DNA of 62,578 nt from JACVRM01 sp046262315 (lineage in GTDB: Bacteria; Actinomycetota; Thermoleophilia; Gaiellales; Gaiellaceae), in contig JBHEMZ010000060.1 of the NCBI GenBank assembly GCA_046262315.1, positions 1 to 62,578 on the forward strand, read 5' to 3'. This document shows, in pieces, positions 9,083-17,717 of the stretch (its first letter is position 1; the number at the start of each line of letters is the position of its first letter). A program made the position numbers and the translations under genes. The notes below the pieces were generated by a model that was given only the letters and a program-made list of their open reading frames with translations, ran no database searches and had not been told where the DNA came from.

Positions 9083-10323
9083 GGGTTGGCTATCACTCGC
9101 CGCTGCCGCCCGAGCGGACGGGGGTCGCGGACTACAGCGCGCTGCTTCTGCCCGCGCTCGAGCGCCACATCGAGGTCGTCGTGGTGGAGCCGTCGTGGCG
9201 ACTCCGGCGCCGCCCGTCGTTCGACCTTGCCCTGTACCACGTGGGCAACAGCCCGAAGGCCCATGGCTGGATTCTCGAAGCGCTGTGGGCGCGGCCTGGG
9301 CTCGTCGTGCTCCACGACTTCGTTCTCCACCACCTCGTCGCCGGTGTGACGCTGGCCCGCGGCGACGGTCCCGGCTATCTCGACGCGATGCAACGTGAGG
9401 CCGGCGTGGTCGGGCGGCTGCTCGCCCACGGCGTCATCGACGGGCTCGTGCCGCCGCTCTGGGAGCGCCGGCCTCAGGACTTCCCTCTCGCGCGGGAGGC
9501 GCTCGCGTACGCAGATGCCCTCATCGTCCACTCCTGCTACGTGGAGGAGCGGGCGCGTGAGGCGGGCTACGGCGGGCGAATCTTTCGCATCCCGCACCCG
9601 GCGTGGCCGGTGCCCGAGATTCCTCCGGCTGCCCTGCCCCGCCCCGGCCGTCCCGTGATCGGCTGCCTCGGCAACCTCACCCCGTCCAAGCGGGTGCCTC
9701 AGCTCTTCGAGGCCTTCGCGCGCCTGCGCGCCGGCTTTCCCGAGGCTCAGCTCGTGGTGGCCGGCGGCGTTTCCGGCGTCGGGCTCGACCGCGAGCTCGA
9801 GCGCTTCGGGGTGGCGGCCGCCGTCTCGGTGCTGGGCTACGTCGAGGAGGAGGAGCTCTGGTCGCTGCTGGCCGCGTCCGACGTGTGCGTCAGCTTGCGC
9901 TGGCCGACGATGGGCGAGACGTCCGGGATCGCGATCCGCGCGCTCGCCGCGGGACGCCCGCTCGTCGTTTCGGACGTGGGCTGGTTCGCAGAGCTGCCCG
10001 ACGACGCGGTCGCCAAGATCCCGGTGGGAGACGGCGAAGTTGACGCGCTGGTCGCGGCGCTGCTCCGCCTCGCCGGCGACCCTGCCGAGCGCGCCCGGCT
10101 CGGCCGGGCTGCGCGTGAGCTGATGCGCAGCGAGCACGACGTCGACACCGTTGCCGAGGCGTACGCGGCCGCGTGCGAGGAGGCAGCGGGGCTGCCGCAG
10201 GTCGAAAGCGGCGTGCTCAGGCAGATCGCCGTAGCCGGAGCCGAGGTCGGCATGCCACCGGATTCGCCGGCTGTGCGCGACATCGGCGCGACCGCGCGGG
10301 AGCTGCTCCGGCGTGGCGACTGA
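9079..10323 (+). CDS. GT4 family glycosyltransferase
   Basis: A 414-aa GT4-type protein. The GTG at 9079 is selected because it overlaps the preceding TGA (GTGA) and gives the family N-terminus VRVGYHSPLPPERTGVADYS. The donor half has IGCLGNLTPSKRVPQLFEAF, AQLVVAGGVSG, and the sugar-binding segment MGETSGIAIRALAAGRPLV. A His-rich stretch in the N-terminal half (VLHDFVLHHLVAG) is common in this subgroup of actinobacterial GT4 proteins. Cytoplasmic, no signal peptide. It overlaps the following membrane glycosyltransferase gene by 11 bp. Confidence 0.88.
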   Translation: MRVGYHSPLPPERTGVADYSALLLPALERHIEVVVVEPSWRLRRRPSFDLALYHVGNSPKAHGWILEALWARPGLVVLHDFVLHHLVAGVTLARGDGPGYLDAMQREAGVVGRLLAHGVIDGLVPPLWERRPQDFPLAREALAYADALIVHSCYVEERAREAGYGGRIFRIPHPAWPVPEIPPAALPRPGRPVIGCLGNLTPSKRVPQLFEAFARLRAGFPEAQLVVAGGVSGVGLDRELERFGVAAAVSVLGYVEEEELWSLLAASDVCVSLRWPTMGETSGIAIRALAAGRPLVVSDVGWFAELPDDAVAKIPVGDGEVDALVAALLRLAGDPAERARLGRAARELMRSEHDVDTVAEAYAAACEEAAGLPQVESGVLRQIAVAGAEVGMPPDSPAVRDIGATARELLRRGD

Positions 10324-12466
10324 GCGCGCCGCAGTGGTCGCCCGTCCGGAACCCCGTGTAGCCGGCATGGCTCTGGTCGCCGGCGGCGCATTGCTGCTCG
10401 CGGTCGCCTTCCGCATCTGGGTGGCGCTGCAGATCCCGACGCCCTGGATCCTCGTCGACGAGATCGTCTACTCGGAGTTCGCCAAGAGCTTCGCGGAGGG
10501 GGGCGTCTTCCTCGTCCGCGAGAGGTCGCCCGCGATCCCGAGCGTGCTCTATCCGATCCTGATCGCGCCCGCGTGGCTCGCCGACCCGGTCTCGACCGCG
10601 TACGGGGCGGCCAAGACGATCAACGTGCTGCTGATGACCGCGACCGTAGTCCCGACGTACCTGTGGGCGCGGCGGCTCGTTTCGCCGGCCTGGGCGCTCG
10701 TGGCCGCCGTGCTCGTCCTGCTGATGCCGTCCTTTCTCTACACCGGCGTGCTGATGAGCGAGAACGCGTTCTTCCCGCTGTTCGTGGCGGCGGGCTACGC
10801 GACGGCAGCCGCGCTCGAACGTCCGACCGCCGGTCGCCAGGCGCTCGCCGTCGCGGCTGCCCTGGTGGGCGTGACGATTCGCGTCCAGGGACTCGTGCTG
10901 CTGGCGATTCTGCCCGCGGCGATCGCGCTGAAGCTCCTGCTCGACCTCCGCGCGTCCTCGGACGAGCCGCGGAGTCGCCGCGCCTGGCTCGGGCTCCGGC
11001 CCTTCTGGCCGACATTCGCCGCGCTCGCCGTCGGCGCCTTCGCCTACACGGCCTACAAGGTCTCGCGAGGCCAGTCGCTCGCATCCGCCCTCGGCTCGTA
11101 CCAGACCGTGACCGATGCGAACTACTCCCTGGGCGACGGCCTGCACTGGGTCGTGCTGCACTTCGCCGAGCTCGGCTTCTCGGTCGGCGTGGTGCCCGCC
11201 TGCGCGCTGCTTCTGCTGCTCGGTCTGGCGGTCTCCGACCCCCGCACGACGACCCCCGCTGAGCGCGCGTTTCTGGCGGTCGCCACGGCCTCGGTCGCGC
11301 TCGTGGTCGTCCAGGTCGCGCTCTTCGCCTCGCGCTTCTCGCTCAGGATCGAGGAGCGCTACATGTTCCCGCTGGCGCCGCTCTGCTTCGTCGCGCTCGT
11401 CGTCTGGCTCGCGCGCGGGCTGCCGCGCCCCCCGCTCCTGGCCGTGCCGGCGGCTCTGATCCCGGTCCTCTTGCTGCTCAAAGTCGACCTCGAAGGCCTG
11501 CTCGGCATCCAAATCCTCTCCGACACGTTCGGGCTGATTCCCATCTGGCGCGCGGTGCAGCTTCTGGACGGCGGCGCCGGCACCGCGCAGTTGCTGCTCT
11601 GGCTTGGTGCGGGGGTCGCCGCCGCGGCTTTCCTCTTGCTGCCGCGGCGCCTGGCCCCACTGCTCCCGCTCGGCGTCGCCGCCTTCCTCGCCCTGAGCTC
11701 CTACCCGGTCTACGGGGCGGTCCGGGACTACTCCCGCTCGCTGGAGGCATACGCAGGCGCGACCAATCTCGACTGGCTCGACGACCGGGTGGCCTCCGGC
11801 GCTGAGGTGCCCTTCCTCTACGACGCCGCCAGGGATCCCGCCTTCGACGCGATGATCGTGTGGCAGAGCGAGTTCTGGAACCGCAGCTTCGGCTCCGTCA
11901 TCCGTCTCGGCCCCGCGACGCGGGATCCGCTTCCCGAGCAGGCAGCCTCCGCCGACCCGGCAACCGGTCGCATCTCGGGCGTCGAAGCGACTCGCTGGGC
12001 GGTCGCGGCCCGCGGCCTGGAGCTCGCCGGCACACCCGTCGAGCGACGGCCGCTCATGACCCTCTACCGCGTCCGGGGGCCGCTACGCCTCGCGGGGGCC
12101 GTGGAGGGCGTGTACGCGGACGGCTGGATGGGCACGCACGCTGCGTGGACGCGCTACGCGGGCCGGGCTGAACGCGTCCGCGTGGTGCTCTCACGCGAGG
12201 CGTGGGGCGGGCCTGACGTGCCCGGCCGCGCCACCGTGCGCGTCGGCACCCTCGGCCTCGTGGCCGGCGTGCCTCAGATCGTGCGCCAGACGGCAAGTCG
12301 CACCGTCGTGCTCCACACCCGCCGGCGACAGGTGCTGACGCTGTCGGCGCCGCGGCCGCCGTTCCGCGTCGACGTGGACATCGAGCCGACGTTCTCGCCC
12401 TCCGAATTCGGTGCCGAGGATACGCGCCAACTCGGCGCCCAGGTGACATTCTCCTACCGTGACTGA
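10313..12466 (+). CDS. GT-C-like multi-pass membrane glycosyltransferase
   Basis: A 717-aa protein with about 11-13 membrane helices over residues ~15-490, then a ~220-aa soluble C-terminal part. The first external loop carries the acidic pair in WILVDEIVYSEFAKSF, the place where GT-C enzymes (PMT/ArnT-like) keep catalytic Asp/Glu residues. MSENAFFP and EERYMFPLAPL mark later conserved loops. GT-C enzymes use polyprenyl-phosphate sugars on the outer face of the membrane. The C-terminal portion looks beta-rich (VRVVLSREAWGG, RVDVDIEP) and may bind the acceptor glycan. A GTG start overlaps the previous gene by 11 bp; an internal ATG 18 codons later is the alternative. Acceptor unknown. Confidence 0.8.
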   Translation: MATERAAVVARPEPRVAGMALVAGGALLLAVAFRIWVALQIPTPWILVDEIVYSEFAKSFAEGGVFLVRERSPAIPSVLYPILIAPAWLADPVSTAYGAAKTINVLLMTATVVPTYLWARRLVSPAWALVAAVLVLLMPSFLYTGVLMSENAFFPLFVAAGYATAAALERPTAGRQALAVAAALVGVTIRVQGLVLLAILPAAIALKLLLDLRASSDEPRSRRAWLGLRPFWPTFAALAVGAFAYTAYKVSRGQSLASALGSYQTVTDANYSLGDGLHWVVLHFAELGFSVGVVPACALLLLLGLAVSDPRTTTPAERAFLAVATASVALVVVQVALFASRFSLRIEERYMFPLAPLCFVALVVWLARGLPRPPLLAVPAALIPVLLLLKVDLEGLLGIQILSDTFGLIPIWRAVQLLDGGAGTAQLLLWLGAGVAAAAFLLLPRRLAPLLPLGVAAFLALSSYPVYGAVRDYSRSLEAYAGATNLDWLDDRVASGAEVPFLYDAARDPAFDAMIVWQSEFWNRSFGSVIRLGPATRDPLPEQAASADPATGRISGVEATRWAVAARGLELAGTPVERRPLMTLYRVRGPLRLAGAVEGVYADGWMGTHAAWTRYAGRAERVRVVLSREAWGGPDVPGRATVRVGTLGLVAGVPQIVRQTASRTVVLHTRRRQVLTLSAPRPPFRVDVDIEPTFSPSEFGAEDTRQLGAQVTFSYRD

Positions 12467-12767
12467 CGACGTCGCCGACCGCGGAGTCGAGCTCGAGCGC
12501 GAGCTGCTCGTTGCGCACGAGCAGCTCCTCGAGCGCGACGGCGCCTTCACCGCGTGGTACGAGGAGCTCCGTTATCGAGACCAGGAGCTCGAGGCGCTGC
12601 GGGAAGAGTCTCGCAAGCTCGCCGCCGTTAGCCGCGAGCTCGAGCGGACTAGTGCGGCGCTCCGCGAGGCGAATGAGACGATCTCGTGGATGCGTGCGAC
12701 GCGGGTCTGGAGGCTAGGCGAGCGCTACTGGCGCGCCCGTGACCGCCTGCGCAGGAGACCGTCGTGA
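12459..12767 (+). CDS. Small coiled-coil protein with TRVWR tail motif
   Basis: A 102-aa, very charged protein, almost entirely predicted coiled coil (residues ~8-75, rich in Glu, Arg, Leu), ending with TRVWRLGERYWRARDRLRRR. Nearly the same ending closes the methyltransferase at 13780-14781. No catalytic motif is visible. The GTG start overlaps the previous stop by 8 bp, and its stop overlaps the next GT2 GTG (GTGA), so it is embedded in the operon and probably real. Inferred role: a scaffold or membrane-tethering partner for glycosyltransferases; function unknown. Confidence 0.75.
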   Translation: MTDDVADRGVELERELLVAHEQLLERDGAFTAWYEELRYRDQELEALREESRKLAAVSRELERTSAALREANETISWMRATRVWRLGERYWRARDRLRRRPS

Positions 12768-13777
12768 GCAGCGTGTCCGTGGTCATGCCCGTCCGCGACC
12801 GCCCCTCGCTGACCGCAGGCTCGCTCGACAGGTTCCTCGCCGAGTACGGCGATGAAGACGGTGTCGAGGTCGTCGTGGTCGACGACGGATCGGAAGGCGA
12901 GGCGCGCCGCCTGCTGGAGCGCTACGCCGATCGAGTGACCGTCGTGGGCCATGCGCGGCCGCGCGGGTTCGCCGCCGCGTCGAACGAGGGCGCCGCGGCC
13001 GCAGACGGCGAGTACGTCATCTTCCTGAACAACGACACGATGAGCACACCGGGATGGCTCCATGCGCTCGTGGAGTTCGCCGAGCGTGTCCCGCACGCGG
13101 TCGCCGTGGGCGCAAAGCTGCTCTACACGAACGACACGGTTCAGCACGCGGGCATCGTGATCTGCCACGACGGCCTGCCACGACACGTGTACCGCGGCTT
13201 CTCAGGCGACCACCCGCTGGTGAGCGTTCCACGCCGCTTCCACGCCGTGACGGCCGCGTGCATGCTCGTCCGGCGCGACTCGTTCGAGGCCGTCGGCGGC
13301 TTCGATACCGCGTTCGTGAACGGATTCGAGGATGTCGACCTCTGCCTGCGGTTCGCCGAGCACGGAGAGGTCCACTACTGCCCGGACAGCGTGCTCTATC
13401 ACCTCGAGGCGGCGACGCGCGGCGATCTCCCCGAATCGCCCGGCGAGTTCGCGGCGAACGCCGCCCTCTACCGCGAGCGCTGGGGGCACGTGACGCCGGA
13501 CGATCTGTCCGTCTACGTCGCCGACGGGCTGCTCGACGTCACGTACGGCGACCTCTACCCCATGCCGTTCCGCGTCTCGCCGGAGGTCGGCGAGCTCTCC
13601 GCCGAACCCACGCCGACCGAGGCGTACCGGCTGCTGAACGTGCGCGCTCGCCAGGTCTTCGAGCTCCTGCGCGAGAACGCCATGCTGCGCGTCCGTCTGG
13701 GCGAGCTCGAGCGGCGTGCGTTGCGCGAAGCGGTTGCGCCGGAGCGGCCGGTCGACGTCCCCGTCTCGCCCGCGTAG
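12764..13777 (+). CDS. GT2 family glycosyltransferase with C-terminal extension
   Basis: A 337-aa GT2 enzyme. Motifs are VSVVMPVRDRPSLTAG at the N-terminus, VVVDDGSEGEARRL, PRGFAAASNEGAA, FLNNDTMSTPGW (DxD position), TAACMLVRRDSFEAVGG and FVNGFEDVDLCLRF (general base region). The ~75 C-terminal residues (TEAYRLLNVRARQVFELL and on) are helical and may form a short coiled coil. It is the last gene of the plus-strand unit beginning at 5599; its GTG overlaps the stop of the coiled-coil gene. It converges with the methyltransferase gene with only 2 bp between stops, leaving no room for an ordinary terminator. Confidence 0.88.
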   Translation: MSSVSVVMPVRDRPSLTAGSLDRFLAEYGDEDGVEVVVVDDGSEGEARRLLERYADRVTVVGHARPRGFAAASNEGAAAADGEYVIFLNNDTMSTPGWLHALVEFAERVPHAVAVGAKLLYTNDTVQHAGIVICHDGLPRHVYRGFSGDHPLVSVPRRFHAVTAACMLVRRDSFEAVGGFDTAFVNGFEDVDLCLRFAEHGEVHYCPDSVLYHLEAATRGDLPESPGEFAANAALYRERWGHVTPDDLSVYVADGLLDVTYGDLYPMPFRVSPEVGELSAEPTPTEAYRLLNVRARQVFELLRENAMLRVRLGELERRALREAVAPERPVDVPVSPA

Positions 13778-13779
13778 CC

Positions 13780-14781
13780 CTATTCGAGCGGGCGGCCGCG
13801 CAGGCGCGCGCGCAGCTGCCAGAAGCGCTCCCCGGCCCGCCAGACACGCGTCCCGTGGACCAGCTCGAGCTGCTCACGGTGCTCCTCGACCGCCCGTTCG
13901 AGCTCGGGAATGCGGGCGACGAGCTGCTCTGCTTCACGCAGGCGCTCGAGCGCCTCGGCACGCTCGTCGAGGAGCGTCTGGACGTTCACGAGCTCCTGCT
14001 CTAGCTGCTCGAGGGCCGCGCGCTGCTCGTCGTAGAGCTCCATCCAGCGGCGCGCCTCGAAGGCGCGCGTGAAGACGGCCAGCGGCGGCGGCCCCTCGAG
14101 CGGCCGGTCGCCCGCCAGGGCGATCGTGTAGAGCTCCTCTCCGGGCTCGGAGGCGACGGCGGTGCGCGCCGCCAGGTCGGCGACGGGACCCTCGCTCTCG
14201 AACGTCTCGTCGTCGACGACCGCCGACGCGATCCAGTCGTGCTGCCGGAAGAGGTGCACGTGCGCGAACCGCTCGCCGAGCACCGCACGCAGCTCCTCCG
14301 GGAGGAACTCGTGGCGGTGGTGGGGGTTCCCGGGGACGTAGACGGCCCGGTTGGGCGAGGACACCGCGAGCACGCCCGCGCGGCGGAGCACCCGCGCCAG
14401 CTCCGCGATCGCGCGTTCCGGGTCGTCGAGGTGCTCGAGCACCTCGAAGCAGACCGCCGCGTCGAAGGAGTCGTCCTCGAACGGCAGTGAGCGCACGTCG
14501 CCCACGCGCAGCCGGACCGTGTCGGGCACGTGCGCGTGCGCCGCCTCGACGACCGCCTCGGCGACGTCGACGCCGACCACGTCGATCGCTCCGGCGTCCG
14601 CCATGATCGCCGAGCCGTACCCGAGTCCGCAGCCGGCGTCCAGCACGCGCTTGTCCTCTACGAGCCCGGCGGCCCACCAGTAGCGCGCCAGGTGCTCGGC
14701 CTCGACCAGCTCGCCGCGCATCGCTTCCGGGACGTACCGCTCTGGGGTCCCCTCTGCGTAGCTCGCGAGCTCTCTGTCCAC
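13780..14781 (-). CDS. Class I SAM methyltransferase with C-terminal coiled coil and TRVWR tail
   Basis: A 333-aa protein. Residues ~40-160 form a class I methyltransferase: motif I VLDAGCGLGYGSAIM (~46-60), post-I VVGVDVAEAVVEAA, motif II/III SFDAAVCFEVLEHLDDPE and AVSSPNRAVY. Residues ~250-310 are coiled coil, and the protein ends in TRVWRAGERFWQLRARLRG, a tail shared with the protein at 12459-12767. The GTG at 14781 is chosen because the longer reading frame runs through the divergent gene and is low-complexity; homology begins at RELASYAEGTPERYVPE. It diverges from the next gene across 42 bp. Likely methylates a sugar or nucleotide sugar of the polysaccharide; substrate unknown. Confidence 0.85.
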   Translation of the reverse strand: MDRELASYAEGTPERYVPEAMRGELVEAEHLARYWWAAGLVEDKRVLDAGCGLGYGSAIMADAGAIDVVGVDVAEAVVEAAHAHVPDTVRLRVGDVRSLPFEDDSFDAAVCFEVLEHLDDPERAIAELARVLRRAGVLAVSSPNRAVYVPGNPHHRHEFLPEELRAVLGERFAHVHLFRQHDWIASAVVDDETFESEGPVADLAARTAVASEPGEELYTIALAGDRPLEGPPPLAVFTRAFEARRWMELYDEQRAALEQLEQELVNVQTLLDERAEALERLREAEQLVARIPELERAVEEHREQLELVHGTRVWRAGERFWQLRARLRGRPLE

Positions 14782-14823
14782 GGCGGCACTGTATCGCCGC
14801 CCTGCCGCCTCTACGATCCCTCC

Positions 14824-16704
14824 GTGGCCGAGCTCGCCTTCGTCGTCTCGCCGCGGCAGAACCGCTTCTTCACCGACCTCGTCGCGGCGCTGCGCTTCGA
14901 GCTCGACGCGCTCGGGGTGCCCACAGTGGTGTGCGACGAGGGGTTCGGCGAGCCGCGCGACGACCGCGTCTACATCCTCCTGCCGCCGCACGAGTACCGC
15001 AAGCTCGAGCCCCAGCGCTGGCCCGGGCCGGGGGCACTTCGCCGCACGATCTTCGTCTGCGCCGAGCAGCCCGGCACCCCGTTCTTCGAGGACGACGTGG
15101 CTCTCGCCCCCCAGGCCGGGGCCGTGTTCGACATCAGCCGTACTGCGGTGCGCGAGCTCGAGCGCCGCGGTGTCGCAGCACGCCACCTTCAGCTCGGCTA
15201 CTCGGCGGCCTGGGACCGATCGCAGCCGGGCGGCACGCGTGACGTGGACGTCCTCTTCCTCGGCTCGCACAGCCCCAGGCGCGTGGAGCTCCTCGCCGGA
15301 TACGCGCGCAGCCTGTCCCGGTGGCGCTCGGCGCTCATCCTGTCGGACAACTCCGGCCCGAACGACCGGACGAGCGAGAGCTTCCTCGCGGGGGAAGCGA
15401 AATGGTCGCTGCTCGGCCGCTCCCGGACGCTCCTGAACGTCCACCAGGGCGAGCCGCGCTACCTCGAGTGGCTGCGGCTCGTCGAGGCGATCTCGAACGG
15501 CTGTGCCGTGGTGAGCGAGGAATCGGTGGACGTCGAGCCGCTCGCGCCGGGCGTGCACTTCGTGACCGGCCGTGCCGAGACGCTCGCGCTCCTGGCCGTG
15601 GCGCTGCTGGAGCAGCCCGAGCGCCGCGAGGCGATGGCCTCCGAGGCGCGCGGCTTTCTGAGGGACGAGCTGCCGCTGCGCAGCGCCGCCGAAGGCCTCG
15701 CTGAGACCGCCGAGCAGCTCGGGCGGCGGCCGATCTCAGCTGAGACGCACCCGACCCCGCCGCCGGCCGAGCCGCCGTTCCGGCGGGCGCCGTTCCAGCC
15801 GATTCCCGACACTGCCGATCCCGACATGGCGGCCATCCGCGCTGCGGTCAAGGAACTCACGCTGGACGCTCGCGACCTGCGGCGTCGGTTCACACGCGCC
15901 GAGGTCGGGCCGCGCCCAGGTGTCGAGGTGAGCCGGATGTCCGCAGGCTTCAAGGTCGCCGGGCCACGAGTCTCCGTGCTGACGGCCCTTTACGACCAGG
16001 AGGCGCACATCGCCGGCGCGCTCGGCTCCCTCCTTGGCGGCACGTTCACGGAGCTCGAGCTGATCGTGGTCGACGACGGCTCGACCGACGGCGGCGGCGG
16101 CCGGGTCGCCGAGTGGATCGCCGCCCACGAGCACGTGCCCGCGATGCTCGTCACGCACCCCGTCAACCGCGGCTTGCCGCAGGCGCGGAACACGGCCCTC
16201 GGCTTTGCCCGCGGCGACTACGCGCTGGTGCTCGACGCCGACAACGAGCTGCTGCCCCACGGCCTCCAGCGGCTCGTCGACGCCTGCGACGCCAACCCCG
16301 ACGCAGTCTTCGCCTACGGCATGCTCGAGCGGTTCGGAACGGGCGCTCCGCTCGGGTTGACGAGCGAATTTCCCTGGCAGCCCGAGCGGCTCCGCGGCGG
16401 TAACTACATCGACGCATTCGCCCTCGTCCGCACGCCGTTCCTGCGCAGCCGCGGCGGCTTCACGACCGACCGGCGGCTGCACGGCTGGGAGGACTACGAC
16501 CTCTGGTGCGACGTCGCCGAGCGGGGAGAGCGGGGCGCGTTCGTGCCGGAGATCGTCGGCCGCTACCGCGTCTCGCCTCTCTCGATGCTGTCACTCACGA
16601 ACCTCTCGACGACCGTCGCCTTCTCGGTGCTCGCCGAGCGTTATACGCGGCTCTTTGCGGGAAGGGAACAACGGTCGGCAATGTCAATGGAAGGGGTCAG
16701 TTGA
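14824..16704 (+). CDS. Bifunctional protein: GT-B-like domain fused to GT2 domain
   Basis: A 626-aa fusion. Residues 1-~300 resemble CgeB/GT-B-type glycosyltransferases: AELAFVVSPRQNRFFTDLVA at the N-terminus, VDVLFLGSHSPRRVELL at the start of the donor half, and EAISNGCAVVSEESVDVEPL at the usual donor-site position. A Pro-rich linker (~300-375) leads to a complete GT2 domain: PRVSVLTALYDQEAHIAGAL, IVVDDGSTDGGGG, NRGLPQARNTAL, LVLDADNELLP (DxD) and LHGWEDYDLWCDVAE. Each half probably adds one sugar. GTG start at 14824; the longer frame upstream is antisense to the divergent methyltransferase. Its TGA overlaps the TTG of the epimerase gene. Confidence 0.82.
   Translation: MAELAFVVSPRQNRFFTDLVAALRFELDALGVPTVVCDEGFGEPRDDRVYILLPPHEYRKLEPQRWPGPGALRRTIFVCAEQPGTPFFEDDVALAPQAGAVFDISRTAVRELERRGVAARHLQLGYSAAWDRSQPGGTRDVDVLFLGSHSPRRVELLAGYARSLSRWRSALILSDNSGPNDRTSESFLAGEAKWSLLGRSRTLLNVHQGEPRYLEWLRLVEAISNGCAVVSEESVDVEPLAPGVHFVTGRAETLALLAVALLEQPERREAMASEARGFLRDELPLRSAAEGLAETAEQLGRRPISAETHPTPPPAEPPFRRAPFQPIPDTADPDMAAIRAAVKELTLDARDLRRRFTRAEVGPRPGVEVSRMSAGFKVAGPRVSVLTALYDQEAHIAGALGSLLGGTFTELELIVVDDGSTDGGGGRVAEWIAAHEHVPAMLVTHPVNRGLPQARNTALGFARGDYALVLDADNELLPHGLQRLVDACDANPDAVFAYGMLERFGTGAPLGLTSEFPWQPERLRGGNYIDAFALVRTPFLRSRGGFTTDRRLHGWEDYDLWCDVAERGERGAFVPEIVGRYRVSPLSMLSLTNLSTTVAFSVLAERYTRLFAGREQRSAMSMEGVS
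16689..16696 (+). promoter_or_regulatory. Ribosome binding site supporting a TTG start
   Basis: GGAAGGGG lies 4 nt upstream of the TTG at 16701. It is one of few clear Shine-Dalgarno sequences inside an overlapping gene pair in this window and decides the rare TTG start of the epimerase gene. Confidence 0.6.
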
Positions 16705-17717
16705 CGTATCTGGTCACGGGCGGGGGAGGCTTCATCGGCTCCCACCTTGTCGAGGCGCTGGTCGACAGAGGCGATGACGCCGTCGTCCTCGACGACTTCA
16801 GCACAGGACAGCGAGACAATCTCGCGCGGGCCGCGGAATCAGCCCTGCTGGACCTCGTCGAAGGGTCGATGCTGGACCTCCCGCTCGTCGCGAGCCTGAT
16901 GGAACGGGCCGACGTCTGCATCCACCTCGCTTCCGCCGTCGGCGTCAAGATGATCGTCCAGCGCCCCGTGGAGACGCTGCTGACGAACGTGCGCGGAAAC
17001 GACGCCGTCATCTCCACGGCGGCGGAGCACGGAGTCCGGCTGATCTTCATCTCGACGTCGGAGGTCTACGGCAAGAACAGCGCCGATTCGCTCCGCGAGG
17101 ACGCCGACCGGCTGCTCGGCTCGCCGTTCAAGTCGCGCTGGGCGTACGCGACGGCCAAGGCGTTCGGCGAGGCGCTGGCGAACAGCTACTGGGTCGACCG
17201 GGCGGCACGGATGACGGTCGTGAGGCTGTTCAACACCGTGGGGCCGCGACAGAGCTCGGCGTACGGCATGGTGCTGCCGAGATTCGTGCAGCAGGCGCTC
17301 CGCGGCGAGGACGTCACGGTCTTCGGCGACGGCACCCAGTCGCGGTGCTTCATTCACGTTGCCGACACGGTGGCGGGCATTCTGAGTCTCGTCGAGCCGA
17401 CGAGCTCGTTCGGCCGCGCCTTCAACGTCGGCTCGGACGAGCAGATTACGATCAGCGAGCTTGCAGCGAAGGTCATCGAGCGGGTCGGGTCGGCCTCGCA
17501 GATTCGGTTCGTGCCCTACGAGGATGCGTACGGAGCCGGATTCGAGGAGCTCGGTCGCCGGCGACCGGACACGGGCGCGATCGAGTCGCTCACGGGGTGG
17601 CGCCGGATGCGAAGCCTCGAGGAGACGCTGGACGACGTCATCGCCTTCGAGCGGGCGCGTCAAGCCGGCGACGCCCTCGCGCCCTCGGCTAGTCCGGCCG
17701 CGTCCCGAACGGGTTGA
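16701..17717 (+). CDS. NAD-dependent epimerase/dehydratase (extended SDR, GalE-like)
   Basis: A 338-aa extended SDR. The NAD-binding site is LVTGGGGFIGSHLVEAL at the very N-terminus. The active site has a Ser/Thr in ISTSEVYGK and the YATAK pair (Tyr and Lys of YxxxK). RLFNTVGPRQSSAYGMVLPR is typical of nucleotide-sugar 4-epimerases and decarboxylases. Probably makes a nucleotide sugar for the cluster; the exact reaction cannot be assigned. The start is TTG at 16701, overlapping the preceding TGA and preceded by GGAAGGGG (16689-16696); no ATG or GTG fits the family N-terminus. Its 3' end converges with the glycoside hydrolase gene, overlapping by 29 bp. Confidence 0.85.
   Translation: MTYLVTGGGGFIGSHLVEALVDRGDDAVVLDDFSTGQRDNLARAAESALLDLVEGSMLDLPLVASLMERADVCIHLASAVGVKMIVQRPVETLLTNVRGNDAVISTAAEHGVRLIFISTSEVYGKNSADSLREDADRLLGSPFKSRWAYATAKAFGEALANSYWVDRAARMTVVRLFNTVGPRQSSAYGMVLPRFVQQALRGEDVTVFGDGTQSRCFIHVADTVAGILSLVEPTSSFGRAFNVGSDEQITISELAAKVIERVGSASQIRFVPYEDAYGAGFEELGRRRPDTGAIESLTGWRRMRSLEETLDDVIAFERARQAGDALAPSASPAASRTG

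Noticed and set aside
8806..10416. 536-aa minus-strand open frame
   Set aside because: It lies opposite two well-supported GT4 genes. Its product is Arg/His/Ala-rich without domains, the usual third-position shadow in high-GC DNA.
10217..11512. 431-aa minus-strand open frame
   Set aside because: Antisense to the GT-C-like membrane protein. Extreme Arg/Glu/Gln content and no domains.
16506..16700. Long N-terminal extension of the epimerase
   Set aside because: It runs through the GT2 domain of the preceding gene in another frame; the Rossmann motif begins right after the TTG at 16701.
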